Positions 21,693 through 33,138 of a DNA stretch of 64,000 nt are shown piece by piece. The notes under the pieces are model-generated. The model did no database searches and was not told the DNA's origin. It saw only the letters and a list, made by a program, of their open reading frames with translations. Made by a program: the position numbers and the translations under genes. Source of the stretch: Pachyseris speciosa (Eukaryota > Cnidaria > Anthozoa > Scleractinia > Pachyseridae); contig JAEMWC010000755.1 of NCBI GenBank assembly GCA_016490735.1, forward strand, positions 136,001 through 200,000, written 5' to 3'. Within the stretch, counting starts at the first letter, position 1. Every line of letters starts with the position of its first letter.

Positions 21693-22652
21693 CCTGCCAA
21701 AAGCTCTTTTCAGTTTCCTCAACGCACATTTCTGCCTTTCCATGTAACTCACTAGTGAAGCTATGGATAACTCTTTGCATTCTTGTTGTAGGATCGCTCT
21801 GTTCCTTTTTCCTCTTTTCGTCATTTTCCTGTTTTCTTTCAGACGCTCGATTTCAGATTTAGCCATTGAGATCTTTTTCCGAAGACACTCCGCCTTTTCC
21901 TCGTACGCTTTTTGACACTTTGATCTTTTACTCTTCTGGTTTGATGATTTTCCTGATCCTTGTTTTTTCCATCCTTTATACAAAAGGAATGCCGTGACAA
22001 CAGAATAAAGCACACAATTAGCAATCCAAAGATAGCTAAATGGATTGTACGTCGGGGATACTCTGCACTGCTTCATTAACTCCGTTATCACCTTATTAAT
22101 ATTCTCATGGTCGCCCTTTGTTGGCGTTCCTTTTGTTCGTGTATCAATAGTACGATTACTAAAATCGCCTTCGCACGGGTGGATATGGATGTAAACATTG
22201 GTCGCTGATTTCAAAAGCTCACGTGCTTCTGAGCTTAAGGAAGGCCGTTCATCCGAAACCGCCTCACTTTCTTCCATATGCAAATCTTGATCTCCTGTAT
22301 TTGCATTTTGAAAACCTTCGACTGGTTCTTCGTTCCTTTCGCACTCTCTTGTTCTGATGTTTTCGCTTATTCTCTGTCTAACGTTCCCAAGTGTTTTCTC
22401 CAGTTTCGCCGCTTGGTCTCTTAGATTCTGCTCCGTGAGCTCCAGATAACCATAGCCCTTCTCTTCCCAAAGCTGTTTCATTATCCCCATATAGCCTTTC
22501 TTCCTTCCATTGTCAAAACGCGGTGGGTTTTCTGAGTTAACCATTCGCTGGGCTTGCTTTTTGCACTCCAAAATATCATGATTCCCCACCTCAGTCCATT
22601 TTATCCTTCCATTTATCCGCACAAGTCGTTCCTGCGATCCATTACTTGCCAT
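21693..22652 (-). pseudogene. N-terminal part of the R2-like retrotransposon protein
   Basis: The ATG at 22,652 starts a frame of about 320 residues that stops being R2-like at the LINE boundary near 21,693. Residues 10-90 include IKWTEVGNHDILEC and GYMGIMKQLWEEKGYGYLEL, a region typical of this element group and possibly Myb-like. Residues 205-226 (FSYLWIANCVLYSVVTAFLL plus YK) form a strongly hydrophobic segment like a membrane helix. A Lys/Glu-rich probable coiled coil follows (240-300). The frame should continue at 20,225 with KNKEAKVLNQQFKEDAGRVY. Without the insertion the protein would be about 1,200 residues. Confidence 0.7.
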
Positions 22653-22860
22653 GTTATGACCACAATGTCGGTAAACTCAAATTTCAAATTAAACTAAACA
22701 ACAAACCAAATTCGCTCGTTCAGAGACACCGAATTGTCCTGCAGTTCGCCAGACAACTTCACAAGTATTCAGAATACTTTTCTGTATGTCTTTTAGTGCT
22801 CTGAACTTGGCTTACTTTCAGTTGAAACGAATTTTATCAGGAGCGATAAGACACGTCTGA
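22653..22860 (-). promoter_or_regulatory. putative 5' UTR of the R2-like element
   Basis: Sequence upstream of the minus-strand ATG, with no open frame. Its outer limit is unclear; the microsatellite begins at 22,873. Confidence 0.3.
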
Positions 22861-22872
22861 CCTACTTGTCGC

Positions 22873-22896
22873 TTATTATTATTATTATTATTATTA

Positions 22897-22950
<54 letters not shown>

Positions 22951-22962
22951 TACTATTATTCG
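22873..22962. repeat. (ATT)n microsatellite
   Basis: About 30 trinucleotide units with single interruptions. Confidence 0.95.
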
Positions 22963-22995
22963 GTTCTTTTAACCCTCTTATTTATTATTAATTCC

Positions 22996-23092
22996 AGTTT
23001 CTAGATTCCGGATTCCGGATTCCAGATTCCGGATTCTCGATTCTGGATTCCGGATTCTGTATTCCGGATTCCGGATTTCGGATTCCGGATTC
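22996..23092. repeat. GGATTCC heptamer minisatellite (inverted copy)
   Basis: About twelve drifting copies of GGATTCC. The flank ATGTTTTAGGTAAACCCGTT is the reverse complement of the flank at 10,280-10,306, so both arrays belong to one dispersed repeat family. Confidence 0.85.
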
Positions 23093-23239
23093 CATGTTTT
23101 AGGTAAACCCGTTGTAGGGTAAGATAACCTACAATTTGTTTAAGTGACTTACAGCAACAAAAATTAATCTTGAATTGTTTTGACATGCATATCAGCTGTA
23201 AGAAACCCTTTCGAGCCTCCTTAAATGTTTTGACTTTTC

Positions 23240-23420
23240 CTTTCCGGATCCATCCACCAGGGGATTCTGGGAGCGGTTGCTTTGTTTCAGTGGCGGCCAT
23301 CTTGGGGGAAGGAGTGTGGCGTTCAAAAGAGTGCTGTCAATAAAGAGGCCCTGGAAATTTACACTTTGTAGAGGTAAGCCTGATATATGTTGCCTTTTTA
23401 ATAGGCTGGTGATTTCAGTT
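23240..23420 (+). promoter_or_regulatory. dispersed promoter/first-exon-like repeat
   Basis: GTGGCGGCCATCTTGG, then GAGGCCCTGGAAATTTACA and a donor-like AGAG|GTAAGCC, then TGGTGATTTCAGTTTTCCCA. The same order and spacing occur at 54,545-54,690. It looks like a noncoding first exon with splice donor carried by a repeat. Confidence 0.45.
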
Positions 23421-23489
23421 TTCCCAGGGCAATATTATCGGCTAAGCTACAGAATACAGGACCAATTTTGTAGGGTTTTATTTTTTCCC

Positions 23490-23745
23490 GGCTCAGTGGC
23501 TCGCCAGTCAACTTGAATGGCTCGGCGGCTCGCCAGTCATAGCCACTGCCGAGCCGTAGAGCCACCGAGCCACTCTGTAATATATCTGCTTCGTTCTTAA
23601 AGCACTACCGAGCCACTCTCTCGTACATCTACCTCGTTTTTAAAGCACTAAAGCGACTGCCGTCACCGACCCACTCTGTAATATATCTACTACCTCGAGC
23701 AGTAAAGCGACTGTCGAGCCAGCGAGCCGGTGAACCACCGACAAG
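23490..23745. repeat. degenerate tandem repeat, GAGCCACTC-type
   Basis: Repeated phrases GAGCCACTCTGTAATATATC and ACCTCGTTTTTAAAGCACTA, plus CGAGCC blocks, recur with irregular spacing. Confidence 0.7.
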
Positions 23746-24484
23746 CACTCATCCTCACAATTTGGCCCTGTATTCTGTATAAACTTATCCTGCAGTCAGA
23801 ATGGTGCTGAGCTTAAACGAGAGAGAAACTACAGTGTATCAAGAAAGTATATTTTTAGTGCAAAAGGATCTAACACTAGAGCAACAACACAAAATAGCCC
23901 AAGCACTCTGTTATGTCCTGGAATAGTATAGCTAGTCATGAATGTGAGAAAACAATAAAGTGGAGAAAACAAGAGAATGGAGAAAACAAAAAAATGAAAA
24001 TGAAAATATAGTAAGGGCTGTGAGTCGGGAATTTTCCTGATATTTTGACTTTAAATCCCGGCTTCCTTAATTTAATACCAATTGGCACTGACTACACCTC
24101 AGCAACTGTAATCCTCGGCTCATGTTTACATATCTTTGCCAACTTCAATAATTGTAGTGACAGCCTGAGCTAGCTTAGATCATGGCTCACATTTGCAGCA
24201 GTTTATGTGGAAACTGGTGCTCATGTTGCCCACGACAAATGACCTGAATTACTGTTATTTTCATCTTGTTTGAACTGACCTTCAGCATGCCCCTCAGTTA
24301 AAGGGTCCATTCTGTGATTAAATGAAAAGTAACAAATGTTTTTCATGACTGACTTATTTATCTTGTATGTGGTGTATTTATGGCTTGACACCATAAAATA
24401 ATGTATATTTTTATTGTGCATATAAACCCTTGTCATCCTCAAAGAAGTATGGTTCTTCTTTAGCAGGAGAATGCATTTAATAGT
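23746..24484. other. no gene seen
   Basis: AT-rich sequence with a short GGAGAAAAC direct repeat near 23,960. Short open frames only. Confidence 0.4.
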
Positions 24485-26239
24485 AATCTTTAATAATAAT
24501 AATCTTTATTTGCTTTTATCAATGTATACTTTTTTTAAATTACAATCTACAAAATTTTCAAAATATGTTAATCTAAACTAAATAAAAACAATAGGCAAGC
24601 TAGGAAGCTAAATAAACCAGTAGGTTTTCTTGTTAGCTCCCTGAGCAATTTAGGTTCTAAGTGGCAGGTAAAATAAAATAAAAGAAAAGTAAAATAAAAA
24701 GAAATGCAAGGAAGGGTGAACTTATTTACATGAAGTATGTTGCTTCATCAGTAAAACGAAACTTTATTTTATTTGTTGTTCAGAGAGTAGATAGCGTTTA
24801 ATTTTCTTAGGAAATGTGAACACACTTGAGTTTTTCAAATGAGTTGGGATGTCTTTCCAAATGTCCCTAGCCATAAAAGAGATTGATTGTTTACCTACGT
24901 TAGTTCGTACACTCGGCTTATAAAGATTTTTCTTAGCTGTATATCTTGTGTTGTAGTGGTGTGTATTACTAGCATATTGAAACATGTTGTCGAAAAGTTC
25001 AGGCAGGCAGCCTTTATGCCATGAATGCACGAATTTTGAGACTTGTAGACGATAGATATTATTAACTGTTAAGAGGCCTATTAAATTCAGCAAAGGTTTA
25101 GCGTTCTCTGTTTCACTTCCAAATGCTGTAGTAAAAGATATTAATCTTACAATATGCTTTTGTTTTACTTGAATTTTACTAATGTGTGTTTTATATACAC
25201 TTCCCCAAGCTACATGTAATATGCCATAAGAAATATAAGGATAGATTAAATTATAATAAATTTGTGTAAGTTGTTTAACTGAGAGGTAATGTCTCAATTT
25301 CGATATTATTCTAGTGTTTCGAGATATACGGGAACAGACAAAAGAGATGTGATATTTCTAGCTTAAAGATTCGTCAATCATAACACCTACATGTAAATAC
25401 TTTATACATTGCTTTCATTCTAATGAATAAGAAGACCCATCCCTATTTATTATGTTAAGACTGACTGGGATATCCTTTTTTCTTGCTGATTTAACTATCA
25501 TGAAGTTTGTTTTACTCATGTTTATAGACAGCTTGTTAATATCACACCATCTTTTCACTTTGGCTAGTTCAGAGTTCATCAAGTGTTCAAGTGTTTTTAG
25601 ATCCCTAGCAGATGCAAATACATTGGTATCGTCTGCAAAGATTTTAAAACTTACTTGTTCTGAGCTATTTGGCAAATCATTAATGTAAATTAGGAATAGG
25701 AGAGGTCCGAGGGTGCTCCCTTGTGGAATTCCACATAATATAGTCTGATTTGGAGACTTAACTCCATCCAACTCTACATACTGTTTTCTATTTGAAAGAT
25801 AACTTTGAAACCAGTTCAGAGGTATCCCCCTTATTCCATAAGAGTGTAACTTATTCAACAAGATTATATGGTTCACAGTATCAAAAGCTTTTGAAAAATC
25901 TAGGAAGACACCACAAGTGTATAAGTTATGGTCAATGGCTTTTCTTAGCGTATTTGTGATATCAGTTATAGCTTCGGCAGTTGAATGTCCTTTTATAAAG
26001 CCAAATTGAAATTGAAAGAGGATTTTTTGCTTCTCACTGTAATTGATAAGCTGCTTATGTATAAGTTTTTCAAATACTTGAGTAAACGTTGATAAAGTTG
26101 AGATAGGGCGATAGTTGGTAGGATCTGTAGCCTCTCCTCCTTTGTACTTCTCAAGGTGAAATGACTGTGCATTTGTTGCAGATAAATTAGTAATGGTAAT
26201 GGGACTGAGTGGAGTACAATTCAGAAAGTAATCGGGCAA
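24485..26239 (-). pseudogene. 5'-truncated LINE reverse transcriptase (CR1/L2-like)
   Basis: The first frame (26,239-25,415) contains GGEATDPTNYRPISTLSTF, GVFLDFSKAFDTVNH, GIPQGSTLGPLLF and catalytic FADD, so fingers and palm are present. The frame breaks near 25,415. The second frame (25,297-24,764) carries the thumb and C-terminus, ending with HYNTRYTAKKNLYKP and a stop. The 3' UTR to 24,485 ends AAATAAAGATTATTATTATT on the minus strand. The endonuclease is missing, and an early frame change is seen near 26,150. It is a dead copy. Confidence 0.75.
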
Positions 26240-26298
26240 GTGGTTTCAAATTGGCTGAGCGTGTGAAGCACAAGGCTGATTTGAAACTACAAGCATGA

Positions 26299-27231
26299 TA
26301 GCCTGCGAGCAAGCTCTCTCGGGGGGTGGGGGTGGAAGGATGGAAAAATGGAAAGAGAGCTTGCAACGATCTCTCTGCGATTTGAATTCCGCCCCTAATG
26401 CTCCCTATCGCTTCCGGCTGCCTGAGCTGTCAAAATTTGGGCAATCAGCGCAAACCGGAAATTTGTTTCTTCCGTCGAACAGGAAAGGACACGAAAGAAC
26501 AACTTTGGCACACGCAATGCTAAAGATGGGAATCGTCACGGAAAAAAAATAACTCTTCAGTTTCTGCCTACCGTGAGCTACAAAAATACGAAAAACCAGC
26601 GAAGGTTTCAGCTTTATTGCGGCCACATTGAACGCGGAAACCCAAAGTTTGCTAACTGAAGCCGGAGAATGAAGTATCGGATGTCGGACCAAGGATGAAG
26701 CGAACTTTGCCAACCTCGGCAACTACGCCAGATAAAATCCCCGGTCAAAAGAAAGATCGCAACAGATATCCCAAGACTTCGGGCTTCGGCGACCTGGTCG
26801 TCGATAACGCTTTGAAGTGGGAAAACAAACAATACTGTCTGCGACCAATTATTTTAGATCGCAGCGGCGCGCATTGATACTTTTGCCAAATTATGTAGGC
26901 AAAACTGCGAGAACATCTTTTCTTTGAAGTAAGCTATCGACTGCTAGATGCTGTTCTGGTTTCAAATCTGACGGACAGTTCATATATTTGGAGAATTTTT
27001 CGCTTCGCGGAATACAAATGTCTCGCCTTTTCCGGACAAAAACCAAGCAATCAAACCACGCAGTCCATGCTCGATGATAGGTCACTTCATCACCCGGTCA
27101 AATCAGCCAATCAGCATTTTGCGTCCAATTTTTGGACGCAGAAATTCAAATTTATGAGACACGAGTGCAAGCTCTCCTTCTCTCCTTTCCTCCCCCACCC
27201 CCTACCCCCGGGAGAGCTTGCTCGCAGGCTA
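26299..27231. mobile_element. 933-bp DNA transposon with RecQ remnants, 9-bp TSD
   Basis: The ends TAGCCTGCGAGCAAGCTCTC and GAGAGCTTGCTCGCAGGCTA are inverted copies followed inward by C/G-rich tracts. CAAGCATGA flanks both sides (26,290-26,298 and 27,232-27,240). A 9-bp duplication fits Mutator-like elements. The element holds broken RecQ-like sequence and is probably a deletion derivative of a larger helicase-bearing family like that at 37,768. Confidence 0.85.
26405..27085 (-). pseudogene. RecQ-like helicase N-terminal fragment
   Basis: On the minus strand, LKPEQHLAVDSLLQRKDVLA leads to VLPT, a stop codon, and FGKS, where RecQ helicases have the Walker A P-T-G-x-G-K-S. Further on comes PLQSVIDDQVAEARSLGISV, equivalent to motif Ia. 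The rest is out of frame or lost. RecQ enzymes unwind DNA 3' to 5'; this copy cannot bind ATP normally. Confidence 0.65.
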
Positions 27232-27700
27232 CAAGCATGATTACCCCTGAATTGTACGACACGGAGTCTGATTACCAATTAATTGTGTCAATAACAAAAT
27301 GTGAGAAACTCTAGAGGTCAACTTTCTAAATTGTAAAAACTATCACACAAAATAACCAATGGTTCAAATGTAAATTATCCAACACCGGAAATGGTTACTA
27401 TTTTGCAAAGCGACTGACACAACATGGCAGCTACCTGTCCAATTACAAGTGTTTGTTATTGGACAGTTCAAATTGGACAGTTTGGACCTTAAGCAGCCAA
27501 TTAAGCCAGAAATAAAGGTTGTTAAGAACCAATCATATTCAAGCATTGTTATTGACACAATGGCAAAACATTCAAGTAATATTTTAATTTTCCATTCACC
27601 AGCAAATGCTAGTGTGTTGAAGTGTTCTGACCATTTTATCAAACGTTACACTGCAAGTGCCAGTAGAGAGTACTGAATATATCTGATGAGTCTGTTCTAT
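27232..27700. other. no gene seen
   Basis: AT-rich sequence containing GGACAGTTCAAATTGGACAG-type short direct repeats near 27,460. No coding support. Confidence 0.35.
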
Positions 27701-27707
27701 GGCTTAA

Positions 27708-28134
27708 AGTGCCCATAACCCCAACATATTTTTTTCGCTTAAATATATCTTTGCACCTGTTCGAAACACCTTGCGTCTTTTTCAACCAAATCTTGACTTT
27801 TTATAGGCTGTAAAAGTTACGAAATCTAGCCATCATCTGTCCCACGACCAAGCTTGTAAGGGGCATGGGTATAGTCCTGGTTTTACGTCACAAACCGATT
27901 TGCATTGCATTAAGTCTTTATAAACATGCATGCAAAGCAATTTGTGATGTAAAACCAGGACTAGACCCATGCCCCTTACTAGCTCGGTCGTGGGACATGA
28001 TGGCTGGATTTCGTAACTTTTACAGCCTTTAAAAACTCAAGATTGGTTAAAAGATTGGTCAAAAAAGATGCAATGCATTTCGAACAGGTGCAAAGGGTTA
28101 TTTAAGCGAAAAAATATTTTGGGGTTAGGGGCAC
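27708..28134. mobile_element. palindromic TTAA-type MITE, ~200-bp arms
   Basis: AGTGCCCATAACCCCAACAT and the reverse-complement end ATTTTGGGGTTAGGGGCAC bound a nearly full-length palindrome. The arms share CTTTGCACCTGTTCGAAA-type, GTCCCACGACC and GGGGCATGGGT blocks. TTAA lies on both sides. The RNA would fold into one long hairpin. Confidence 0.85.
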
Positions 28135-28139
28135 TTAAA

Positions 28140-28876
28140 TAGTTCACACTTTGAGAAATTCTCTAAGAGTTTATGAAAAACAGCTTTACTGATCAGGGAC
28201 TAAAGAGACCATTTTAAAGTGGTTGGGCTAAAACATCTGGCCAAGTTCAGGTGGTAAAAATTCATACCTCATCCATGTCATATGGAGACGTAAATAGTCA
28301 ATGCAAGAGAAAAAGTGGTAGGGCTGTAGCTCTACCAGCCTCTTCCCCTCCACTGCCCCTGCTGACAACTGAAAATCATCATTGTGAATTTAAGTGAATT
28401 TTGCAGTGCTCACTTGTAGGTTGCACCAAACTATTGTGTCAATATGCACCTCAAAAAGCCCACTCTAATGCCACATCCAATTACCTGCTGTGTAGCGGCC
28501 TTTGCTTTGAATGACTGCAAATTAGAGGTGCTTGTGAAAGGGTTGGCAGTGAACTTGAATACAGTGTCTAAACAGAAGTGAAGGCAACAGCAGTGAAGGC
28601 AATCAAAGAACAGAGCTTACATTGTGTGAAAACATCAGTTGATGGTATTTGCTGAGAGGAAGTAATAAAGATATTTTGGAATTTTGATCTGAAGCTCACT
28701 GAGTTGCTGTTAAGGCTTGTTTCTTTTAACTCTAACAGAATAGGCTTGATGGGACCCTGAGGTGACAGGGCATTTCTTTACTGTTGTTGCTTTGTTTGAC
28801 TCAAAGCAAAAAGCTTGTTATGGGTGTGAAACTAAATGAAACACATGACTCAGTACTCACTGGTTATGTTAGCCCT
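28140..28876. other. no gene seen
   Basis: Intergenic, with no open frame or structure of note. Confidence 0.4.
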
Positions 28877-29264
28877 GGTTCATATTTCATGCAAGATGTG
28901 TTTTGATGGATGATTGTATTGGAAATTACAGGCTTTCCATCTATTTTTTTCCATCTATTGGTGAAAAGCCTGTAATTTCTAATAAAATCATCAGTACAAA
29001 CCACGATTTGTGGTTCATGTTTCATGCAAGCTGTGTTTTGATGGATGATTGTATTGGAAATTACAGGCTTTTTATCTGTTTTAAATTGGTGTAAAGCCTG
29101 TAATTTCTAATACAATCAATGGTACAAAGGACTATTTGTGGTTCATGTTCATGCAAGCTGTGTTTTGAAGGATGATTGTATTGGTAATTACAAGCCTTTA
29201 ATCTATTTAAAATTGGTGTAAAGCCTGTAATTTCTAATACAATCAATGATACAAAGGATGATTT
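28877..29264. repeat. tandem array of three hairpin units (~130 bp each)
   Basis: Units start at 28,877, 29,012 and 29,140 with GGTTCAT, then CATGCAAG. Each has a left arm GATTGTATTGGAAATTACAG and a right arm CTGTAATTTCTAATACAATC around a variable 25-40 base loop. The arms stay paired in all three units while the loops differ. Confidence 0.85.
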
Positions 29265-30640
29265 GGGCAATTTGTGTAAAGAAGTGAACCATACAAAACA
29301 ATAAATTATAGAATAGTAGAGGGATTAAAGCGCTAAGACTGTTTATGGGAATCAGGCTTTTGTGTGAGCATTTTCATTAGTTTATTGCAGACAAATGATG
29401 GAAAAGTTAAAATAATATGAAAAGAATAGGCAGTAGGTTAAGGAGGCTTGAAAGTGTAAAGGTCAGTGACACCAGCTGCTTTGAAATAACAGTAAATAAT
29501 GCACCTACTGTATACGTACCATTACTACAAATCTCTCACGAGCCACCTTAAAACAGTTATTACAAACTTATCAGTTTGCATTATTTACATGTAGCTCACT
29601 ATTGGAGTTTTTAAGTTGAAGTATATCAGGGAGTAGTGCCCTGAATAACGACTGTTTGTGTCTCAATGCCATAGTACAGGTGGATGTTATTGGGGTATTT
29701 TAAACAGATAAGAATTGACATCTTTTGTCCCCACATCAATACTAAGTATAAATTATTATGTAAAACAGGCATATTTTTTTACAGCCGAGTTCTGCTTAAT
29801 AAATACTTACTATTAAAGTATGTTCACCTTATTGCTGCAAGCAACATTCTTGGTTCTGACCAATTTATGCCCTTTAAAATTAACCTGGTTTATAATTTTA
29901 TGTATGTCTGGAATACTGCTCTAAGACAATTGTTTGGGAGCCCTTCTCGGCCTAGCTGTATTGACCTCGCTATTGCAAGTTCTCATTTTGAGATTTTCTC
30001 GTAACGACCTCACTCTGTTATTAAGTAGTTATTATAGGAAAACACCCTATATACTGCGCCTTGAAAGCAAACTGAGTGGACTTCAGCCATGGGCCTTTGG
30101 TCTCACTAACACTTTCAATTCACATGATAGCTACTATACACGTAACAACCTTTTTTGATTTTGTCACGTATTCTAGTTTTTGGTACGTTGTGGTCATTCA
30201 GTGACCTGATAGGAATTCTTCAAGACAACGTTTCAAATTTGGTCCCACTTTGTTTTGAGAAGCTTAGTTAGCAGCTTTCAACATGATTTTGGTTAGACAT
30301 TTTGCTGGCAAAACCCGTCTATGTTCTTTTACGTTTGTCGGGTTACTCGTTAATTTTCTTCTTTCATTGTTGATGAAACCATGGTTATTGTACTGAAAGA
30401 GGTAGTGGTTCGGTGCAGATTGGACCTAAAAAAACAATTTGACACACCCCGGATGACATTACAATTAGACATGAAAAAAAAAAGATAACGTAAAGTAAAT
30501 GATAAATTTATCACAATTTAACACGAACAATTATTGTGATGAATAATATAAAAAGAAATAAAGAAGAAGGCAGAATGATGGTAACAGTGGCGAGTAGGCC
30601 CAAAGGAAACTATAATGCGTATGTTATTTAGGCCTCCTCA
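29265..30640. other. no gene seen
   Basis: AT-rich sequence. The plus-strand open frames 29,684-30,158 have no family motif I can name. Confidence 0.4.
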
Positions 30641-30641
30641 A

Positions 30642-30942
30642 ATACCGTAAAAGCTCCATTAATTTCAGGCCTCATTAACGGGGGGGCTTAATAGAAAGCA
30701 GGAGCTTATTTCAAAACTCAAAAAACTGCAGTGGAACTTTTATTATCTAAAGAAGAGCAACAAACAGCATTATGTGTTTGAGTGTATAATTATTTGTTTA
30801 AAAACAACCAACTGGGCCGCATGAAGCGGATTTCGTAAGATGGAATAGGAGGGACTAAATACAAATTTCATGTCCCAAGGGAGGGGGGAATTAGAGAGGG
30901 AGGGTATTGTAGAGGGAGGGCTTAATAGAGCTTTTACGTTAT
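30642..30942. mobile_element. MITE with ACCGTAAAAGCTC ends
   Basis: ATACCGTAAAAGCTCCATTAA on the left and TTAATAGAGCTTTTACGTTAT on the right are imperfect inverted ends around about 300 bases. The inside repeats GGGCTTAATAGA-type words. Confidence 0.6.
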
Positions 30943-31076
30943 AGCATTTTATAAGTTGAATTTATGGTCGATATACATTGTAGTAAGATAAAATGTTGTT
31001 TTTTACAATACATGTATGAAAACGAGAGATACTGAAGATTTTACAGAACAATTTGCAAAAGTAAGCACCTATCTAA

Positions 31077-31287
31077 AGCCTTGGCCAAACGGGAAATGTT
31101 TGGTGACCAAACATTATCAAATAAGGTTTGGTGCCCAAACATGTTGATGTTTCAAGCCCTGGGCAAGCGGTTAGCTAACACGACCAAACACGATCAAACA
31201 AGACCAAACAAGGTGGCCAAAGGCTAAGATGTTTCGTCACCAAACAGTGTTTGATGATGTTTGGTCATCAAACGTTTAGCCTGGGCT
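31077..31287. mobile_element. Harbinger-like MITE, TAA duplication
   Basis: AGCCTTGGCCAAACG and its inverted partner CGTTTAGCCTGGGCT bound 211 bases with TAA on both sides. The interior is filled with TTTGGT/ACCAAA inverted words, making it strongly fold-back. A 3-bp TAA duplication fits PIF/Harbinger. Confidence 0.65.
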
Positions 31288-32643
31288 TAAGATTGTCAAT
31301 AGATATTAGAAATAAACCCTTTAAGTCATGTCTTCAAGGAGGCTAGAGAGATAGAGTTCATGATATCAGTATTAAGAGAGTAAAACAGAATTTAGGTCTT
31401 TGATAAAAAAAGAAAATTTTTGATGTTAGTCCAACATAAAGGCAAATCAATCAACTATTTATTTCATAATGTACAATTTTTACAATTTTTACAAACAAAA
31501 AGAAAAATAATTACATGCACACTTAAGCTTACCGGCGGGTAGCAAAGGAATGCATTACAGTATGTATGAATTTTAGACTGCAAGCGAGCAGACTTACTTT
31601 GTTTCTCAGATCACTTGCGCGAACGGGCGGTACAGTTATGCCCACTAGAGAAGAAAACGAGGAGGAATTGGGGAGAGGGAGGAAAAGGTACGACTGTAGG
31701 CCGCGTGGTAGGCGCCAGAAAGGGAACGGGACGGGTGAGAACCGAAATAGGGGAGCTCGGGGGAAGGGAAAAAGGTAACGCCTGCAAGAAAGCCATGGTT
31801 TGTTACGTATTTTACGTCCTGTTTCGGGACGTAAAAGTCACTATTGGTTAGAATTAACTTGACGTCAATCACGGACTTTATCTGGTGTTGTGATTGGTCA
31901 ACACTGATGCCAAAACATCCTGAGTAACTCGATCGGTCGTTCTCAACTTATAAAGAACATGAGGTGGAAGGAGGGGTGGGAGCGTTGTTTAAAGATAACA
32001 TCGTTGTAGTTGGAAAGTGACGGCCTCAGATATGACCCAAAAGAACACCAGAAAAAGGCGGTGAAGCAATTCTACGGAAGGGAAGACTTGATGGCGGTCT
32101 GGGGAAATTTTCCATTTGCTTGTGTTGCTGGAGCGAAATAATGAACAAACGCAAGCTGCCTTTCACTTAAGGATTAATAAGTATTTATGTATGTTGCATG
32201 TATATGCCTGTGAGCTGGTAATTGTTCCACTGCAATTTGGCGAGGGAACTGGAATATCTGTATGACATTGACGAGGGAAGGTATTCCATTGTTTATGCCT
32301 AAGTGGAGATTGCTATCGACTAGCGTTTTCTCCAGTTTTAGGGGGCGGAATAGAACAGCTTTGCTGCAGGCGCTTCCTTGATCCTTAGCCTTCCGTATCC
32401 TTCCCTACCGTCGCGCTCCGCGCCCTCTCCCCTCGCTGTGCGCTCGCGCCCAACGACTATGCGATGATAACGTTGTAAGGATAATTTTGAATTCGGAACA
32501 ACGAAAAGCCCAAATTTCTGGGAGGGAACGTTTTGAATTTATCTTGTCAATTCTATTAGAACCCAGTTCTGAGCTCACCGGACGCCGGAACTGTCAATCA
32601 AGGAGGTGTCAGCAGCTGCAAATCTGAGGATCAAAAGACCCTG
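31288..32643. other. no gene seen; CpG-rich patches
   Basis: A purine-rich stretch at 31,640-31,780 creates open frames on both strands but with low-complexity products. Around 32,400-32,460 the sequence is CpG-rich. No gene is supported. Confidence 0.35.
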
Positions 32644-32652
32644 CACAGTCTC

Positions 32653-32718
32653 TAGCCTGTGTACATCCGCCTCCTCCCCTCAAAACAAGGGAAATAGGAG
32701 ACGTCTGCACGCAGGCTA
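32653..32718. mobile_element. 66-bp micro-MITE, TAG...CTA ends
   Basis: TAGCCTGTGTACATCCGCC and its near reverse complement GACGTCTGCACGCAGGCTA enclose about 25 bases. Flanks CACAGTCTC and CGCAGTCTC look like a 9-bp duplication with one mismatch. End type matches the RecQ-bearing elements. Confidence 0.65.
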
Positions 32719-32930
32719 CGCAGTCTCCTTCTTCCTTTCCACCAGATTTCTAACGGCTCCTCGCGGTGTTGCTGCTCGCCGCGCGATAGATCCAATGCGA
32801 CCTACAGAACTACAATCTTGACCAAAACTGTTGAGAAAATTGAGCTTAGAAGGCTTTCAATGTGCAAACAATAATCAACTGAGTTTGAAAGCACCCCTTC
32901 ACCCATTTCAATGTTGTCTGCGCCTCCTAA

Positions 32931-33135
32931 AGCCTGGTTCACACCAGCGACGTAACGACAAGGAAAAGATCAGTTTTTTTCTTTATGTCGTTATGTTCAT
33001 GGTGCTATGTTGCTATTATGTCATTATGTCTGCATGTTTACACTGGATACATTATTAACGTCCTCTTTACGTCGAGATAACGTCCATTTTATGTCGTTAT
33101 GATGATGTCGTTATGACGCTAGTGTGAACCAGGCT
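32931..33135. mobile_element. 205-bp Harbinger-like MITE
   Basis: AGCCTGGTTCACACCAGCG and CGCTAGTGTGAACCAGGCT are inverted ends, with TAA on both sides. The interior repeats GTCGTTATG words. Confidence 0.85.
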
Positions 33136-33138
33136 TAA

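Noticed and set aside
31566..31872. Arg/Gly-rich and Pro/Ser-rich frames
   Set aside because: They come from a purine-rich low-complexity stretch readable on both strands.
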